A stretch of DNA of 64,000 bases, from NCBI RefSeq assembly GCF_029382225.1, contig NZ_JARLTC010000025.1, positions 1 to 64,000 on the forward strand. Direction: 5' to 3'. Positions within the stretch are counted from its first letter, which is position 1. Every line of letters begins with the position of its first letter. Positions 32,468 to 41,699 of the stretch are shown here, piece by piece. Both the position numbers and the translations under genes were made by a program. This stretch comes from Spongiactinospora sp. TRM90649. Its GTDB lineage: Bacteria > Actinomycetota > Actinomycetes > Streptosporangiales > Streptosporangiaceae. The notes beneath the pieces were generated by a model. The model saw only the letters and a list, made by a program, of their open reading frames with translations, was not told the origin of the DNA and made no database searches.

Positions 32468-34684
32468 ATGCGTGACGAACACAGCGGCCGACAGGGCGAC
32501 GGGCCGGACGACGGCGACGGTGAAGATCGCGCCGACGAACGGGACGGCGAGCAGGACGGCGGCGACACCTCTGGCAACGGCCACCGCCACGGACGCGACG
32601 GCGTGCGCTGGGGCACCCCCGGATTCACCGGCCCCGGCCCACGTCCCGGACGGCGGCGTCGCGACATGCACGACAAGTACGACCGGTACGAGCACGACAA
32701 CGGAGACCCCGCCCGAGGCAACGGCCACCACGACAAACCCGGCGGCCTGACCAGGCGCGACCCCGGCAGCTCCGCCCGCCGCCGCCAACGCGGCACCGGC
32801 CGCCGCCCCCACCGCACCCACAACGATCCCCCCACCCCCCGCCCCAACCGCTACGACCCAACCGACGACGACACCAACCCCGACCTCCGCCCCCTCCCCT
32901 CCCACGACACCCCAGAGCCGACAAACGAAGACCACGCCGGCCACGCCCCCTCCAACGGCGAACACGGCCCCCGAGACACGGACTCCTCCCTTGGGGAGCC
33001 CCCCGGCGTCGACCACCCCCCGGCCCGGACACAGCCCGAGCAGGGACACGCGTCGGGTGAGCAGCCCGACAGGCGGTGGTGGGGGCCTGGGGCAGGGCGG
33101 CAGGGGCAGGAATCCGAGCGTGGTCGTCGTGTCGGCGCGGAGCCGCATGGGCAGTCCGATGGGCAGCACGGTGGAGGGGGATACCAGCGCGATTGGCGGC
33201 GGGTGGGGGCGCCGTCCGGGATCGAGGGGGGACCACGGCCGAGGCGGGGGCGGCATGCGCGGGGGCGTGGGGTGGTGACGCGGCGTGGGAGTCGGAGTCG
33301 TGGTCGGGATGTGCGGGGGCGGGAGTTCGGGCTCAGGAAGGGGCTCGCGCTCACCGCAGGGTCCGCGGTTCTGTGGGGGCTGGCGCATCTGGTCGCCTGG
33401 CGGGGGCGGGCCGGGCTCGGGCTGCTCGCGCTGCAACTCGCCGTCGTGATCGCCGCCGTCGTCCTGGTCACCGGTCATCGAGCCCGGCTGCTGACGCTCG
33501 CCGTCCAGCCCGGGTGGCTGACCGGACTCGCCGCCGCGCTGATCGCCGTGGCACTGGTCTGGGTGGCCGTGATCGTCGGCTCCTGGCGGCTGGTGCGCCC
33601 CGCCGACGGCGGCGGGCCGCTGGTGACCGGCCTGGTGGTGCTGCTGTGCGTGATCGTCGTCACCCCCACGCTGCTCCTGGCCCGCCTCGCCTACCTCTCC
33701 AGCGACCTGGTGACCAGCGTGTTCGCCCCCGGCGCGGCCCAGACGCCCGACCCCTGGAAGGGCCGCACCAGGCTCAACGTCCTGCTGCTCGGCGCCGACG
33801 CCGCCCCCAACCGGTACGGCGTCCGCACCGACAGCATCACGCTCGCCACGATCAGCACCGAGACCGGCCGTACCGTGCTGTTCGGCCTCCCCCGCAACCT
33901 GCAGCACGTGCCGATGCCGCCCGGCCCCGCCCGCGCCCGCTTCCCATGGGGTTTCAGCGGCGAGCCCCCGCACAGTCCCGGCCTGCTCAACGAGGTCTAC
34001 CAGTACGCCGAGGAGCACCCCGAGATCGTCCCCGGCGTCCAGAACGGCTCGCGCGGCCCCACCCTGCTCAAGGAGACCGTGAGCGGCGTCCTCGGCCTGG
34101 ACGTGGACTACTACGCGATGGTCGACATGCGGGGTTTCGCGCAGCTCATCGACGCCATGGGCGGCGTGACGGTCACCATCAGGGACCCCATCGTGTACGG
34201 CAGGCGCAACGAGGGCCACATCCCGGCCGGCACCCGCCGTCTCTCCGGCGAGGCCGCCCTGTGGTTCGGCCGCTCGCGCACCGACAGCAGCGACTACGTC
34301 CGCATGTCGCGGCAGCGCTGCCTGCTCAACGCCGTCGCCAAGCAGGCCGACCCGGTCACCCTGCTGCGCGGGTTCGACGCTCTCGCGCACGCCGCCAAGC
34401 GCGCCGTCTCCACCGACATCCCGCAGTACCTGCTGCCGGAGCTGGTCAACCTGTCCGAGCGGGTCAAGGAGGCCCCGATCACCAGCGTGCAGTTCGTCCC
34501 GCCGATGATCGACACCGCCGCGCCCGACTACCGGCTGATCCGGAACAAGGTCACGCAGTCCATCGCCGCCTCCGACCGGCACCGGGCCCGGCCGCGCGCG
34601 ACCTCGGCGGCGGGTTCCGACACAGTAGGCGAATCCGCGACCTCCCCTGGGGACCCCGACTCCCTCGACACCGTGTGCCGCTGA
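32468..34684 (+). CDS. LytR-CpsA-Psr (LCP) family cell-wall ligase with long hydrophilic N-terminus
   Basis: About 738 residues. The first ~290 are cytoplasmic, Asp/His/Arg/Pro/Gly-rich and probably disordered. Four membrane helices follow (GLALTAGSAVLWGLAHLVAW and three more to ~440). The extracellular LCP domain runs ~450-680: RLNVLLLGADA, RTDSITLATI, GLPRNLQHVP, DYYAMVDMRGFAQLIDAMGG, and GEAALWFGRSRTDSSDYVRM with the conserved Arg residues. LCP enzymes attach polymers to peptidoglycan. The ATG at 32468 has GAGGGGG upstream; start placement within the tail is uncertain, though third positions there are gene-like. Confidence 0.85.
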   Translation: MRDEHSGRQGDGPDDGDGEDRADERDGEQDGGDTSGNGHRHGRDGVRWGTPGFTGPGPRPGRRRRDMHDKYDRYEHDNGDPARGNGHHDKPGGLTRRDPGSSARRRQRGTGRRPHRTHNDPPTPRPNRYDPTDDDTNPDLRPLPSHDTPEPTNEDHAGHAPSNGEHGPRDTDSSLGEPPGVDHPPARTQPEQGHASGEQPDRRWWGPGAGRQGQESERGRRVGAEPHGQSDGQHGGGGYQRDWRRVGAPSGIEGGPRPRRGRHARGRGVVTRRGSRSRGRDVRGREFGLRKGLALTAGSAVLWGLAHLVAWRGRAGLGLLALQLAVVIAAVVLVTGHRARLLTLAVQPGWLTGLAAALIAVALVWVAVIVGSWRLVRPADGGGPLVTGLVVLLCVIVVTPTLLLARLAYLSSDLVTSVFAPGAAQTPDPWKGRTRLNVLLLGADAAPNRYGVRTDSITLATISTETGRTVLFGLPRNLQHVPMPPGPARARFPWGFSGEPPHSPGLLNEVYQYAEEHPEIVPGVQNGSRGPTLLKETVSGVLGLDVDYYAMVDMRGFAQLIDAMGGVTVTIRDPIVYGRRNEGHIPAGTRRLSGEAALWFGRSRTDSSDYVRMSRQRCLLNAVAKQADPVTLLRGFDALAHAAKRAVSTDIPQYLLPELVNLSERVKEAPITSVQFVPPMIDTAAPDYRLIRNKVTQSIAASDRHRARPRATSAAGSDTVGESATSPGDPDSLDTVCR

Positions 34685-34712
34685 CGCCCGCCGCGCCCGG
34701 ACGCCTCCCCCG

Positions 34713-35567
34713 TCAGTGCGCGGCGGCGGAGGCGGGACGCTCGGCCGCGCCGCGCAGGGCCCGTACGGCGGCGGCGGGGTCGTCGGCGAAGAACCGGATC
34801 GTGTGGACCTCGGCCTGCCGCCCCAGCGGACGGGTGACGGTGACCGGCTCGGTCAGCTCGACCACGACGTTGGTCTGCGACCCGACCACCACGCTCAGCC
34901 TGCCGTCGGCCACGCGCACCATGCTGTTCTCATTGAGGTTTCGGGCCTGGCGCACCGAGGCGATCAGCGCCATGGGCACGCGGGCGTCGAAGTAGGCGGC
35001 GTAGCGGACGCGCAGTTCGCCCGGCGTGACCACGTGCGGGCGGGTGGCGCAGGCGGCGGCGAAGGCCAGGCCGAACAGGATCCCGTAGACGTCGATGGCC
35101 AGGAGCGTGAACCGCACGGGGCCCGGCGCGTCCATCGCGACGAGGATCAGGTCCACGGCGACCGCCTCCACGACCATGGCGAAGAGCATGAGCAGGGTCA
35201 TCGTGGCCTGCTCCTTGACGTAGGACACCGCGATGGCCCCGCGCGGCACGCCGTGGCGGCGGCGCGCGATCCAGAGGAGGAGGCTCGCCATGCCCTTCAG
35301 CTCGAACAGCACCACCAGGCGGACCGGGCCGGGCACCATCTGATCGACGGTCGCGGTCAGCGCGGCCCGCCGCGTGGCGCCCGCCCGCCGTCCGGCCCGG
35401 AACAACCGGTAGGCGGTCACCGCCTCCAGCGCCAGCACGAGCAGCACGACGATCTCCGCCGCCACCAGCACCGGCCGCGGCGGCGCGACCCCTGCGACGA
35501 GCAGCACCACGAGCAGCAGCTCGCCGGGCACCACGAAGTACAGCAGCCCACGCGCGATCTTGACCAT
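34713..35567 (-). CDS. Hypothetical multi-pass membrane protein
   Basis: A 284-residue protein with about five membrane segments (~5-55 as two, ~140-165, ~175-195) and a C-terminal cytoplasmic beta domain (~215-275) containing ADGRLSVVVGSQTNVVVELT. I do not recognise a characterised family, although actinobacteria often have such proteins. The ATG at 35567 (MVKIARGLL) has GGAGGGG 6 bases upstream, so the longer frame to 35609 is rejected. It converges on the LCP gene 28 bp away. Confidence 0.7.
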   Translation of the reverse strand: MVKIARGLLYFVVPGELLLVVLLVAGVAPPRPVLVAAEIVVLLVLALEAVTAYRLFRAGRRAGATRRAALTATVDQMVPGPVRLVVLFELKGMASLLLWIARRRHGVPRGAIAVSYVKEQATMTLLMLFAMVVEAVAVDLILVAMDAPGPVRFTLLAIDVYGILFGLAFAAACATRPHVVTPGELRVRYAAYFDARVPMALIASVRQARNLNENSMVRVADGRLSVVVGSQTNVVVELTEPVTVTRPLGRQAEVHTIRFFADDPAAAVRALRGAAERPASAAAH

Positions 35568-35662
35568 GCCGATCCCCTCCCGCCACTCCCGGCGTCGACC
35601 GCCGCTCAACCGTCATTAGAAACGTTGACGTCGCGACAAGGTCAACCGGCGAGGGGGGTGGG

Positions 35663-35840
35663 TCAGGAGACGTGTAGGACGATCTTGCCGCGCGGGTGTG
35701 GTCGGCGGCCACCTGCCGGTGGGCGGCGGCGACCTGGGGAGGGGGTGGATGGTGACGCTGGGGAGGGTGACCGCGCCCGTCCTGAACCAGTCGCCCTGCG
35801 GCAGGGTGCCGTGCTCGGCGAGCCGCAACCGTTCGGACGC
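35663..35840 (-). pseudogene. Zinc-type quinone oxidoreductase, C-terminal remnant
   Basis: Minus-strand segments RLAEHGTLPQGDWFRTGAVT, QVAAAHRQVAADHT and RGKIVLHVS-stop match the end of NADPH:quinone-reductase-like MDR proteins, but lie in different frames. The catalytic and Rossmann parts are missing. This is a decayed 3' end with at least two frameshifts. Confidence 0.5.
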
Positions 35841-36088
35841 CTTTTCGGTGGACGGTTTGAATTGAAAGTTCATCAGCCGATTCCCGTAGACTCGAAATCG
35901 GGATATCGCGCCATGGGTCCCGATCAATTGTCACCCGAGTCTTGACCGAGCAGCGGAGTATGGCAATGCAATTCTCCGTTCTGCTATGGTCAGATTTGTC
36001 TACATATATCCGGCCAGCTCAACGGGGGTGAGGCGACCGGAACGAGACATACTTGAACAGCCGATCGCCTTGGGGAGGCGGTGACGGA

Positions 36089-38344
36089 ATGGATGACGCC
36101 GCACCAGATCCGGCACGACTGCACACGGTCAGTGAATTCACCCGGTCGTTACGCCAGCTTCGCGCCTGGTCAGGACTCACCTTTCGGCAGATATCGCAGC
36201 GCGCCGCCTCGGCCGGACGGTTTCTGCCGCACAACACGCTCGCCACCGCCCTCCAACGCGACCGCCTGCCACGCGAGGAACTACTGATCGCCTTCGTCGC
36301 CGCCTGCGGCCTGACAGACGAACAGGTAGCCGCGTGGACCTCCGCCCGCCGCCGCATCGCCAAACTGACCATCCCGGGCCCCACAACGCCCCCGACCACC
36401 CCCACTGAGCAAGCCCCTCCCACGCCCATGCCTGCTGCCGCCCGGCCCCCGGATTCTCCGCCTGCGGTCGCGGGCAGCGGCGCCTTCCGGCCCGCCGTCC
36501 CCCGAAGCACGCCCCCTCAGACCGCGACCGCATGGGACGGGAGGGGCGCGGCTGCGAATACCCAAGCCGTGAGCCCCTCAGCCACGGAGCCTCCGACCGC
36601 CGACGCGGGAGGCGGTGAGCGGCGACCTGCCGTCCCCCAGGGCGCGGAATCTCCGGCCACCGCCACCTGGGGCACGGAACCCATGCCTGCGGACACCGTG
36701 AGCGCGGGCACCACGCCCACGAACGGCCGGGGTGCGGGCACCACGTCTGCGGACGCCCGGGGTGCGGAATCTGAGGCCGCCGTCTCTTGGGGCACCGAGA
36801 CCACGGCGGCGACCAACAGGCGCGCGGCTCCCGCGCCTCACCCTCCGGCGGTGACCGCCTGGGGTGCGAGAGGCGCGACTGCGGACACCCGAGGTGTGGA
36901 ACCCACGCCCGCCGTCCCCAGGGACGTACCTGTCCAGGAGGCCGGACCCGCCATGGCGACCGAGCTGGGCGAGGCCGTAGCCGGGCGAGACGCCGAGGCC
37001 GAGCCACGGGGCGCACGTTCTACGGGCGGTCGCGTTGGAGAGGCGGATAGCATCGCCGGGGGAGACGTGGGGGCCGCTCCGCGGGGTGGTGGGGAAGGGG
37101 AGCGGGTGGTGGCGCGGCGGCGGGTGTTGTTGGCGGCGTTGGGGGTGGGGGCGATGGCGGGGGTGCCGGCGTTGGTGGCGTTGGCCAACGCGTTGAAGTC
37201 TCCGCCGCGCTCTGTGGCGTCGGCGCGCACGGCCGGTACGGCGTCCAGGACAAGCACGACCGCGACCGCCACTGCCGCTTACGCCGTGTTCGAGCATCCT
37301 GACGAACTCTGGAACGTCGCGTTCAGCCCGCACGGGCGGGTGCTGGCCACCAGCAGTCTGGATGGGACCGCCCGCTTGTGGGATTTGACCACGATGAAGC
37401 CGGTCGCCACGCTCGGCGGTCACACCCACTACGTGTACTCGGTGGTCTTCAGCCCGGACGGGCGCGTGCTGGCCACCGGCAGCCAGGACGGCACCGTGCG
37501 GCTGTGGGACATGGCCACCAGCCGGCTGATCACCGTCCTGAAGGGGCACACCGACGCCGCGGATCCGGTCTTCTCCCCCGACGGCCGTACGCTGGTCACC
37601 ACGAGCCGCGACGAGATCGTCCGGCTGTGGGACACGCGGACCATGAAACGCGCCGCCACCCTCGGCGATCACACAGGCCCGATCATGTGCGTCCGCTTCG
37701 CCCCCGACGGCGCGACCCTGGCCACCAGCAGCAGCGACGGCACCGCGCGGTTGTGGGACACCGCCACCGGCCGGTCGATCGCCCGGTTCACCTGCCCGTT
37801 CCCCGACCAGAGCCCGCTCATCTTCACCTCGGACGGCGAGCTCCTGGCCGTGCACTCCGACCAGGAGCGGGTGTGGCTGCGGAACATGTCCCGGGAGAAG
37901 ACCCTCGCCACCTTCCAGGGCCAGGGCTGCCAACTGTTCGCCAAGGACTCCCCGGCCCACGGACTCGCCGATGTCGTGGTGCGCGCCCCCACCGGGAGCG
38001 TGCGGGCTTGGAACATCCCCCTGGTGTCCCCGGAGGAGCGCCTGGTGGTCCATCACCAGCCCGATGTCGTCTTCCAGACGCCCGCCGGTGACTACCGGCA
38101 GGTGGCGATCGGGTGGGACGGCGAAATCCTGGCGGTCGGCGCGATGCACGGGCCCGAGCCGCATGGGGAGGTCGATCCGACGGTGTGGCTGGGTGACGCG
38201 CGCGGTGAGCGGGTGCTGCCGCCGCTGGTCGGTCACGTCGGCCGGGTCCGTGCGGTGGCCTTCAGCCCGCGCCAGACCGTGGTGGCCACCTGCGGGACGG
38301 ACAAGACCGCCAGGTTGTGGCGTATCTCCCGTAGACCCCAATAG
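36089..38344 (+). CDS. HTH-transmembrane-WD40 repeat protein
   Basis: A 751-residue protein with an unusual order: an XRE-like helical HTH (~8-85, SEFTRSLRQLRAWSGLTFRQ), a 220-residue Pro/Ala/Thr/Gly-rich linker with degenerate repeats, one membrane helix (VLLAALGVGAMAGVPALVAL, ~345), then a WD40 propeller (~400-750) with repeats ending in RLWDLTT, RLWDMAT, RLWDTRT, RLWDTAT and RLWRISR. The N-terminus should be cytoplasmic and the propeller extracellular, making it a candidate signal-transducing scaffold. Actinomycetes contain many HTH-WD40 proteins of unknown role. The ATG at 36089 has GGGGAGG about 9 bases upstream; TTG 36053 is an alternative. Confidence 0.82.
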   Translation: MDDAAPDPARLHTVSEFTRSLRQLRAWSGLTFRQISQRAASAGRFLPHNTLATALQRDRLPREELLIAFVAACGLTDEQVAAWTSARRRIAKLTIPGPTTPPTTPTEQAPPTPMPAAARPPDSPPAVAGSGAFRPAVPRSTPPQTATAWDGRGAAANTQAVSPSATEPPTADAGGGERRPAVPQGAESPATATWGTEPMPADTVSAGTTPTNGRGAGTTSADARGAESEAAVSWGTETTAATNRRAAPAPHPPAVTAWGARGATADTRGVEPTPAVPRDVPVQEAGPAMATELGEAVAGRDAEAEPRGARSTGGRVGEADSIAGGDVGAAPRGGGEGERVVARRRVLLAALGVGAMAGVPALVALANALKSPPRSVASARTAGTASRTSTTATATAAYAVFEHPDELWNVAFSPHGRVLATSSLDGTARLWDLTTMKPVATLGGHTHYVYSVVFSPDGRVLATGSQDGTVRLWDMATSRLITVLKGHTDAADPVFSPDGRTLVTTSRDEIVRLWDTRTMKRAATLGDHTGPIMCVRFAPDGATLATSSSDGTARLWDTATGRSIARFTCPFPDQSPLIFTSDGELLAVHSDQERVWLRNMSREKTLATFQGQGCQLFAKDSPAHGLADVVVRAPTGSVRAWNIPLVSPEERLVVHHQPDVVFQTPAGDYRQVAIGWDGEILAVGAMHGPEPHGEVDPTVWLGDARGERVLPPLVGHVGRVRAVAFSPRQTVVATCGTDKTARLWRISRRPQ

Positions 38345-38453
38345 CCGACACACGCTGACGACACGCCGGTGACACGCCCGCGTGGGAGACGCGGCGCGCC
38401 GAGATCACCCGAAGGGGGACGACAGCACGGCCTCGGCGTGGCATGATTCATCC

Positions 38454-38480
38454 AACCGTTGCAGAAACGGTTTTCATAAT
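38454..38480 (+). promoter_or_regulatory. AACCGTT dyad beside a CATAAT -10 box
   Basis: AACCGTT-GCAGA-AACGGTT (38454-38472) is a perfect 7-bp dyad. It is followed 2 bases later by CATAAT (38475-38480), a good -10 candidate for the gene starting at 38508. It could be an operator, or a terminator for the WD40 gene. Confidence 0.5.
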
Positions 38481-38507
38481 CGATGTCGGATCGGGGAGTG
38501 ACTCCGC

Positions 38508-39512
38508 GTGCGCGTAGCCTTCGTCGGCAAGGGCGGTAGCGGCAAGACCACCATGTCAGCGCTGTTCGCGAGATATGTCGCGGGCCGCGGGGCGCCGGTG
38601 GTCGCGATCGACGCCGACATCAACCAGCACCTCGGCATGGTCCTCGGCGCCGAGGAGACCCCGCGCCCGATGGGCACCCATCTGAAGGAGATCAAGGAGT
38701 ACCTGCGGGGCGACAACCCCCGCATCACCTCGGCCGACGCGATGGTCAAGACCACGCCGCCCGGCCGGGGCTCCCGGCTCCTGAAGATCGCCGAGGCGTC
38801 CGATCCGATCCACCAGCGCTTCTCCATGACCACCCCGGAGGGGCCCGGCCTGATGGTGACCGGGCCGTTCGACGAGGACGACCTCGGGGTGGCCTGCTAC
38901 CACTCCAAGGTCGGCGCCGTCGAGCTGTACCTCAACCACCTGGTAGACGGCCACGGTGAATACGTCGTGGTGGACATGACGGCCGGGGCCGACTCCTTCG
39001 CCTCCGGCCTGTTCACCCGGTTCGACCTCACCTACCTGGTGGCCGAGCCGACCCGCCAGGGCGTGGGCGTCTACCGCCAGTACCGCGACTACGCGGCCGA
39101 GTACGGCGTGCGCGTCGCCGTCGTGGGCAACAAGGTCCAGGGCGAGGAGGACGTCGAGTTCCTGCGCGACCACGTGGGCGACGACCTGCTGGTCTGGTTC
39201 CAGCACAGCAGGGCCGTCCGGGCGCTCGAACAGGGCAGGCCGTTCGTGCTCGGCGACCTGGAGCCCGCCAACGTGGCGGCGCTGGCCGTCCTGCTGCGCA
39301 ACCTCGACGCCCAGCAGAAGGACTGGGACCGGTTCGGACGGCAGGCGGTCGAGTTCCACCTGCGCAACGCCGCCGCCTGGGCCAACCGCGCGGTCGGGGA
39401 AGACCTCGCCGACCAGGTCGATCCGGGGTTCGTGTTCGGTCCCGCACAGGCGCGGAACCGTCCCATTCCGGCACAGCTCGGCAAGCCCGCGCACATGAGT
39501 GTCGCCCCGTAG
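38508..39512 (+). CDS. CooC/MinD-like P-loop ATPase (SCO5388-type)
   Basis: A 334-residue deviant-Walker ATPase. Walker A is VGKGGSGKTTMSALFARY, switch I is IDADINQHLG, and switch II is VVVDMTAGADSFASG; VVGNKVQGEEDVEFL provides the nucleotide-base contact. It resembles CooC nickel-insertion ATPases and Streptomyces SCO5388, whose role is not established. The next gene is the SCO5389-family protein, reproducing the Streptomyces gene pair. The start is GTG 38508. Confidence 0.85.
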   Translation: MRVAFVGKGGSGKTTMSALFARYVAGRGAPVVAIDADINQHLGMVLGAEETPRPMGTHLKEIKEYLRGDNPRITSADAMVKTTPPGRGSRLLKIAEASDPIHQRFSMTTPEGPGLMVTGPFDEDDLGVACYHSKVGAVELYLNHLVDGHGEYVVVDMTAGADSFASGLFTRFDLTYLVAEPTRQGVGVYRQYRDYAAEYGVRVAVVGNKVQGEEDVEFLRDHVGDDLLVWFQHSRAVRALEQGRPFVLGDLEPANVAALAVLLRNLDAQQKDWDRFGRQAVEFHLRNAAAWANRAVGEDLADQVDPGFVFGPAQARNRPIPAQLGKPAHMSVAP

Positions 39513-39557
39513 CCATCTGGAGTGATCACCCAGCCTTACCTAGCGTCGAAATCAGTC

Positions 39558-39569
39558 CCTTCCGGAAGG
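39558..39569 (+). promoter_or_regulatory. Palindrome covering the Shine-Dalgarno of the SCO5389-like gene
   Basis: CCTTCCGGAAGG is a 12-bp perfect palindrome whose right arm is part of the ribosome-binding site GGAAGGAGA before ATG 39580. It may sequester the site, or it may be chance. Confidence 0.3.
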
Positions 39570-39579
39570 AGACCCAGCA

Positions 39580-39966
39580 ATGTCGCTGACCGTTCCCAAC
39601 GATCTGCTCGACCAGGCCAGGGCGGGGGAGGTCGATGACGCGGCGTTCATCGCCTGCGTCCGCGACTCGCTCCCCTACGCGTGGTCGGTGATCAGCGAAC
39701 TGGCCGAACGGCGTGACCGGACGGGCGCCGCGTTCACCGACAACCAGACACCGCCGCCGGACGAGGCCGCCCGCGGCCAGCTCCTGCGGTGCCTGGCGAG
39801 TGACTCGATGCGCGGCGCGCTGGAGCGTCACTTCGGTGTGCGCCTGGCCTTCCAGAACTGTCACCGTGTCGCCGTCTTCGACCCCACCGCCACCGAGGCC
39901 CTGCGTGACTTCGTCACGCCCAGGGCGCAGATCCTGAACCAGAAGCCGGAGCTGGTGGACTGCTAG
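39580..39966 (+). CDS. SCO5389-family protein
   Basis: A 128-residue conserved actinobacterial protein. The segments DDAAFIACVRDSLPYAWSVI, DNQTPPPDEAARGQLLRCLA, LERHFGVRLAFQNCHRVAVF and the C-terminal LNQKPELVDC match the SCO5389 family very closely. Its molecular function is unknown. It lies 68 bp after the P-loop ATPase gene, with which it is conserved as a pair. GGAAGGAGA gives a strong ribosome-binding site. Confidence 0.92.
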   Translation: MSLTVPNDLLDQARAGEVDDAAFIACVRDSLPYAWSVISELAERRDRTGAAFTDNQTPPPDEAARGQLLRCLASDSMRGALERHFGVRLAFQNCHRVAVFDPTATEALRDFVTPRAQILNQKPELVDC

Positions 39967-40992
39967 GCGCGGCGCACCCGGGGCAGCACTTCGGCCCCGA
40001 GCCGCGCGATGGTGTCGAGGGGGGGGGGGGGGGGGGCCCCCCCCCCCCTCGACCATGTAGACGAGGTGCCGCAGGCCGGTGCGCCGGTAGGTGCGGGTGA
40101 TCTTCTCGACGCAGTGGTCGGGGGAGCCGACGGGGTGGATGCGGCAGAGCAGGTCAACGTAGGCGGCGATGTCGCGTTCGGGAATGGACCGGCCGTCCAC
40201 CGGCACGTATCCGGCCAGCCCCGGTTCCAGCCAGCCGGGCATGGCGGCCGTCAGCTCGGCCACCGCCCGCTCGGTGGTGTCGGCGACATGGCCGACCACC
40301 GCCGCCACATGCTCGACGCCGGAGGCCCCGGAGACCCCAGCGGCTCCGATACGCCGGTAGTCGGCGATCAGCGCGGCCTTCTCCTCGTCGCCGATGTGCA
40401 GGCCGAGCAACATCGGCAGGCCGCGGGCGGCGGCCAGCGCGACCGTCCCGGGTGACGTGCAGGCCACGAGCGGCGGCGGCATGCCGTCGCCGCCGGGTGA
40501 CATCGGCACCTCGCGGAACCGGAAGAACTCGCCGTCGGCGCCCACCCGGTCCCGGGTCAGCGCGGCGCACAGCAGGTCGAGCGATTCGGGGAAGCCTCTC
40601 TCGAACCGGTCGAGCCCGGTGCCGAACACCTCCAGGTCGGTCCACGGCCCGCCGCGTCCGACGCCGAGCACGAACCGGCCGCCCGAGGCGTGATGCAGCA
40701 CCGCCGCCTCCTCTGCCAGCGCCACCGGGTGCCGGCTGGACAGCACGCTCACCGCCGTGCCGACCCGGATCCGCGAGGTACGGCCGAGCGCCAGCCCGGC
40801 CAGCGTGACCGCCGACGGGCACACGCCGTAGGACATGAAGTGGTGCTCGGCGATCCACGCGTCATCGAATCCGGCGGCCTCCGCCGCCACGATCGCCTCG
40901 ACCGTGTCGGCGAGCACCTGCCCGGCCGTCATGCCGGGGAACCTCGCGGCCAGCAGAAACACTCCGGCGCGTGCCTGACGGGTCTGGTTCAT
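39963..40992 (-). pseudogene. LLM-class flavin-dependent oxidoreductase, frame broken at a G/C tract
   Basis: About 325 residues of a good LLM protein (FDDAWIAEHHFMSYGVCPSA, RIRVGTAVSVLSSRHPVALA, GGRFVLGVGRGGPWTDLEVF) run to LRHLVYMVEG. The frame then meets G18C12 at 40019-40048. The expected C-terminus LDTIARLGAEVLPRVRRA follows on the far side in a different frame and ends at 39963. Both sides belong to one gene, so the tract is either a sequencing or assembly artefact, or a slippage-prone insertion. If artefactual, the gene is intact and probably functional. Confidence 0.8.
40014..40053. repeat. G18C12 homopolymer palindrome
   Basis: The sequence is GTCGA, then 18 G (40019-40036), 12 C (40037-40048), then TCGAC. 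The whole element is self-complementary. Nothing else in the window resembles it. Confidence 0.95.
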
Positions 40993-41017
40993 CGTTCCTC
41001 CGGCGGGAGGTGGGGGG

Positions 41018-41689
41018 CTAGACGGCGAACAGTCCGAGCTGGCCCTGCGCGGCGGCCGGGTCGCGGTGCTTCTTGCGGTGCCGCCACTGCGGCAGGTCGT
41101 CCAGGTAGGACCAGGACAGCCGGTGGTGCGGGGTGGGGCCCAGCTCGGCCAGGGCCGCCTGGTGCACGGGTGACGGATATCCGGCGTTGTCGGCGAAGGC
41201 GTACTCGGGGAAGCCGAGCGTGCCCATGTGGGCGTCGCGCCGGACCTTGGCCAGCACGGACGCCGCGGCCACCGAGATCGAGCTCTGGTCGGCCTTGATC
41301 TCGCAGCGGACCGGCCAGGGCGAGCCGATGTAGTCGTGCTTGCCGTCCAGGATCACCACGTCAGGGCGTTCGGGGAGGGCGTCGAGGGCGCGGCGGGCCG
41401 CGCGGCGCAGGGCCTCGGTCATGCCGACCTCGTCGATCTCGGCGGCGCTCGCCTCGCCGTGGCCGATGCCCGGCGCCCACTCCTGGATCTCGGCCGCCAG
41501 CGCGGTACGGCGCGCGGCGGTGAGCAGCTTGGAGTCGGTGAGCCCGGCGGGCGGATCGGACAGGTCGGTCACCACCGCGCAGACCGCCACGGGCCCGGCC
41601 CACGCTCCCCTGCCGACCTCGTCGATCCCGGCGACCAGCCGGGCGCTGCCGCGCAGCAGCAGGTTTTCGATGGCGTAGGTAGGGCTCAC
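41018..41689 (-). CDS. rnhB: Ribonuclease HII
   Basis: A 223-residue RNase HII that cleaves RNA in RNA-DNA hybrids and removes single ribonucleotides. The four catalytic acids are visible: Asp23 and Glu24 (GIDEVGRGAWAGP), Asp115 (VVILDGKHDY) and Asp134 (IKADQSSISVAAASVLAKV). The C-terminal HHRLSWSYLDDLPQW and a short PIP-like QGQLGLF tail, a likely clamp-binding motif, follow. The GTG at 41689 is used. It lies 10 bp from the LysR stop. Confidence 0.95.
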   Translation of the reverse strand: MSPTYAIENLLLRGSARLVAGIDEVGRGAWAGPVAVCAVVTDLSDPPAGLTDSKLLTAARRTALAAEIQEWAPGIGHGEASAAEIDEVGMTEALRRAARRALDALPERPDVVILDGKHDYIGSPWPVRCEIKADQSSISVAAASVLAKVRRDAHMGTLGFPEYAFADNAGYPSPVHQAALAELGPTPHHRLSWSYLDDLPQWRHRKKHRDPAAAQGQLGLFAV

Positions 41690-41699
41690 GGCCGGAACG

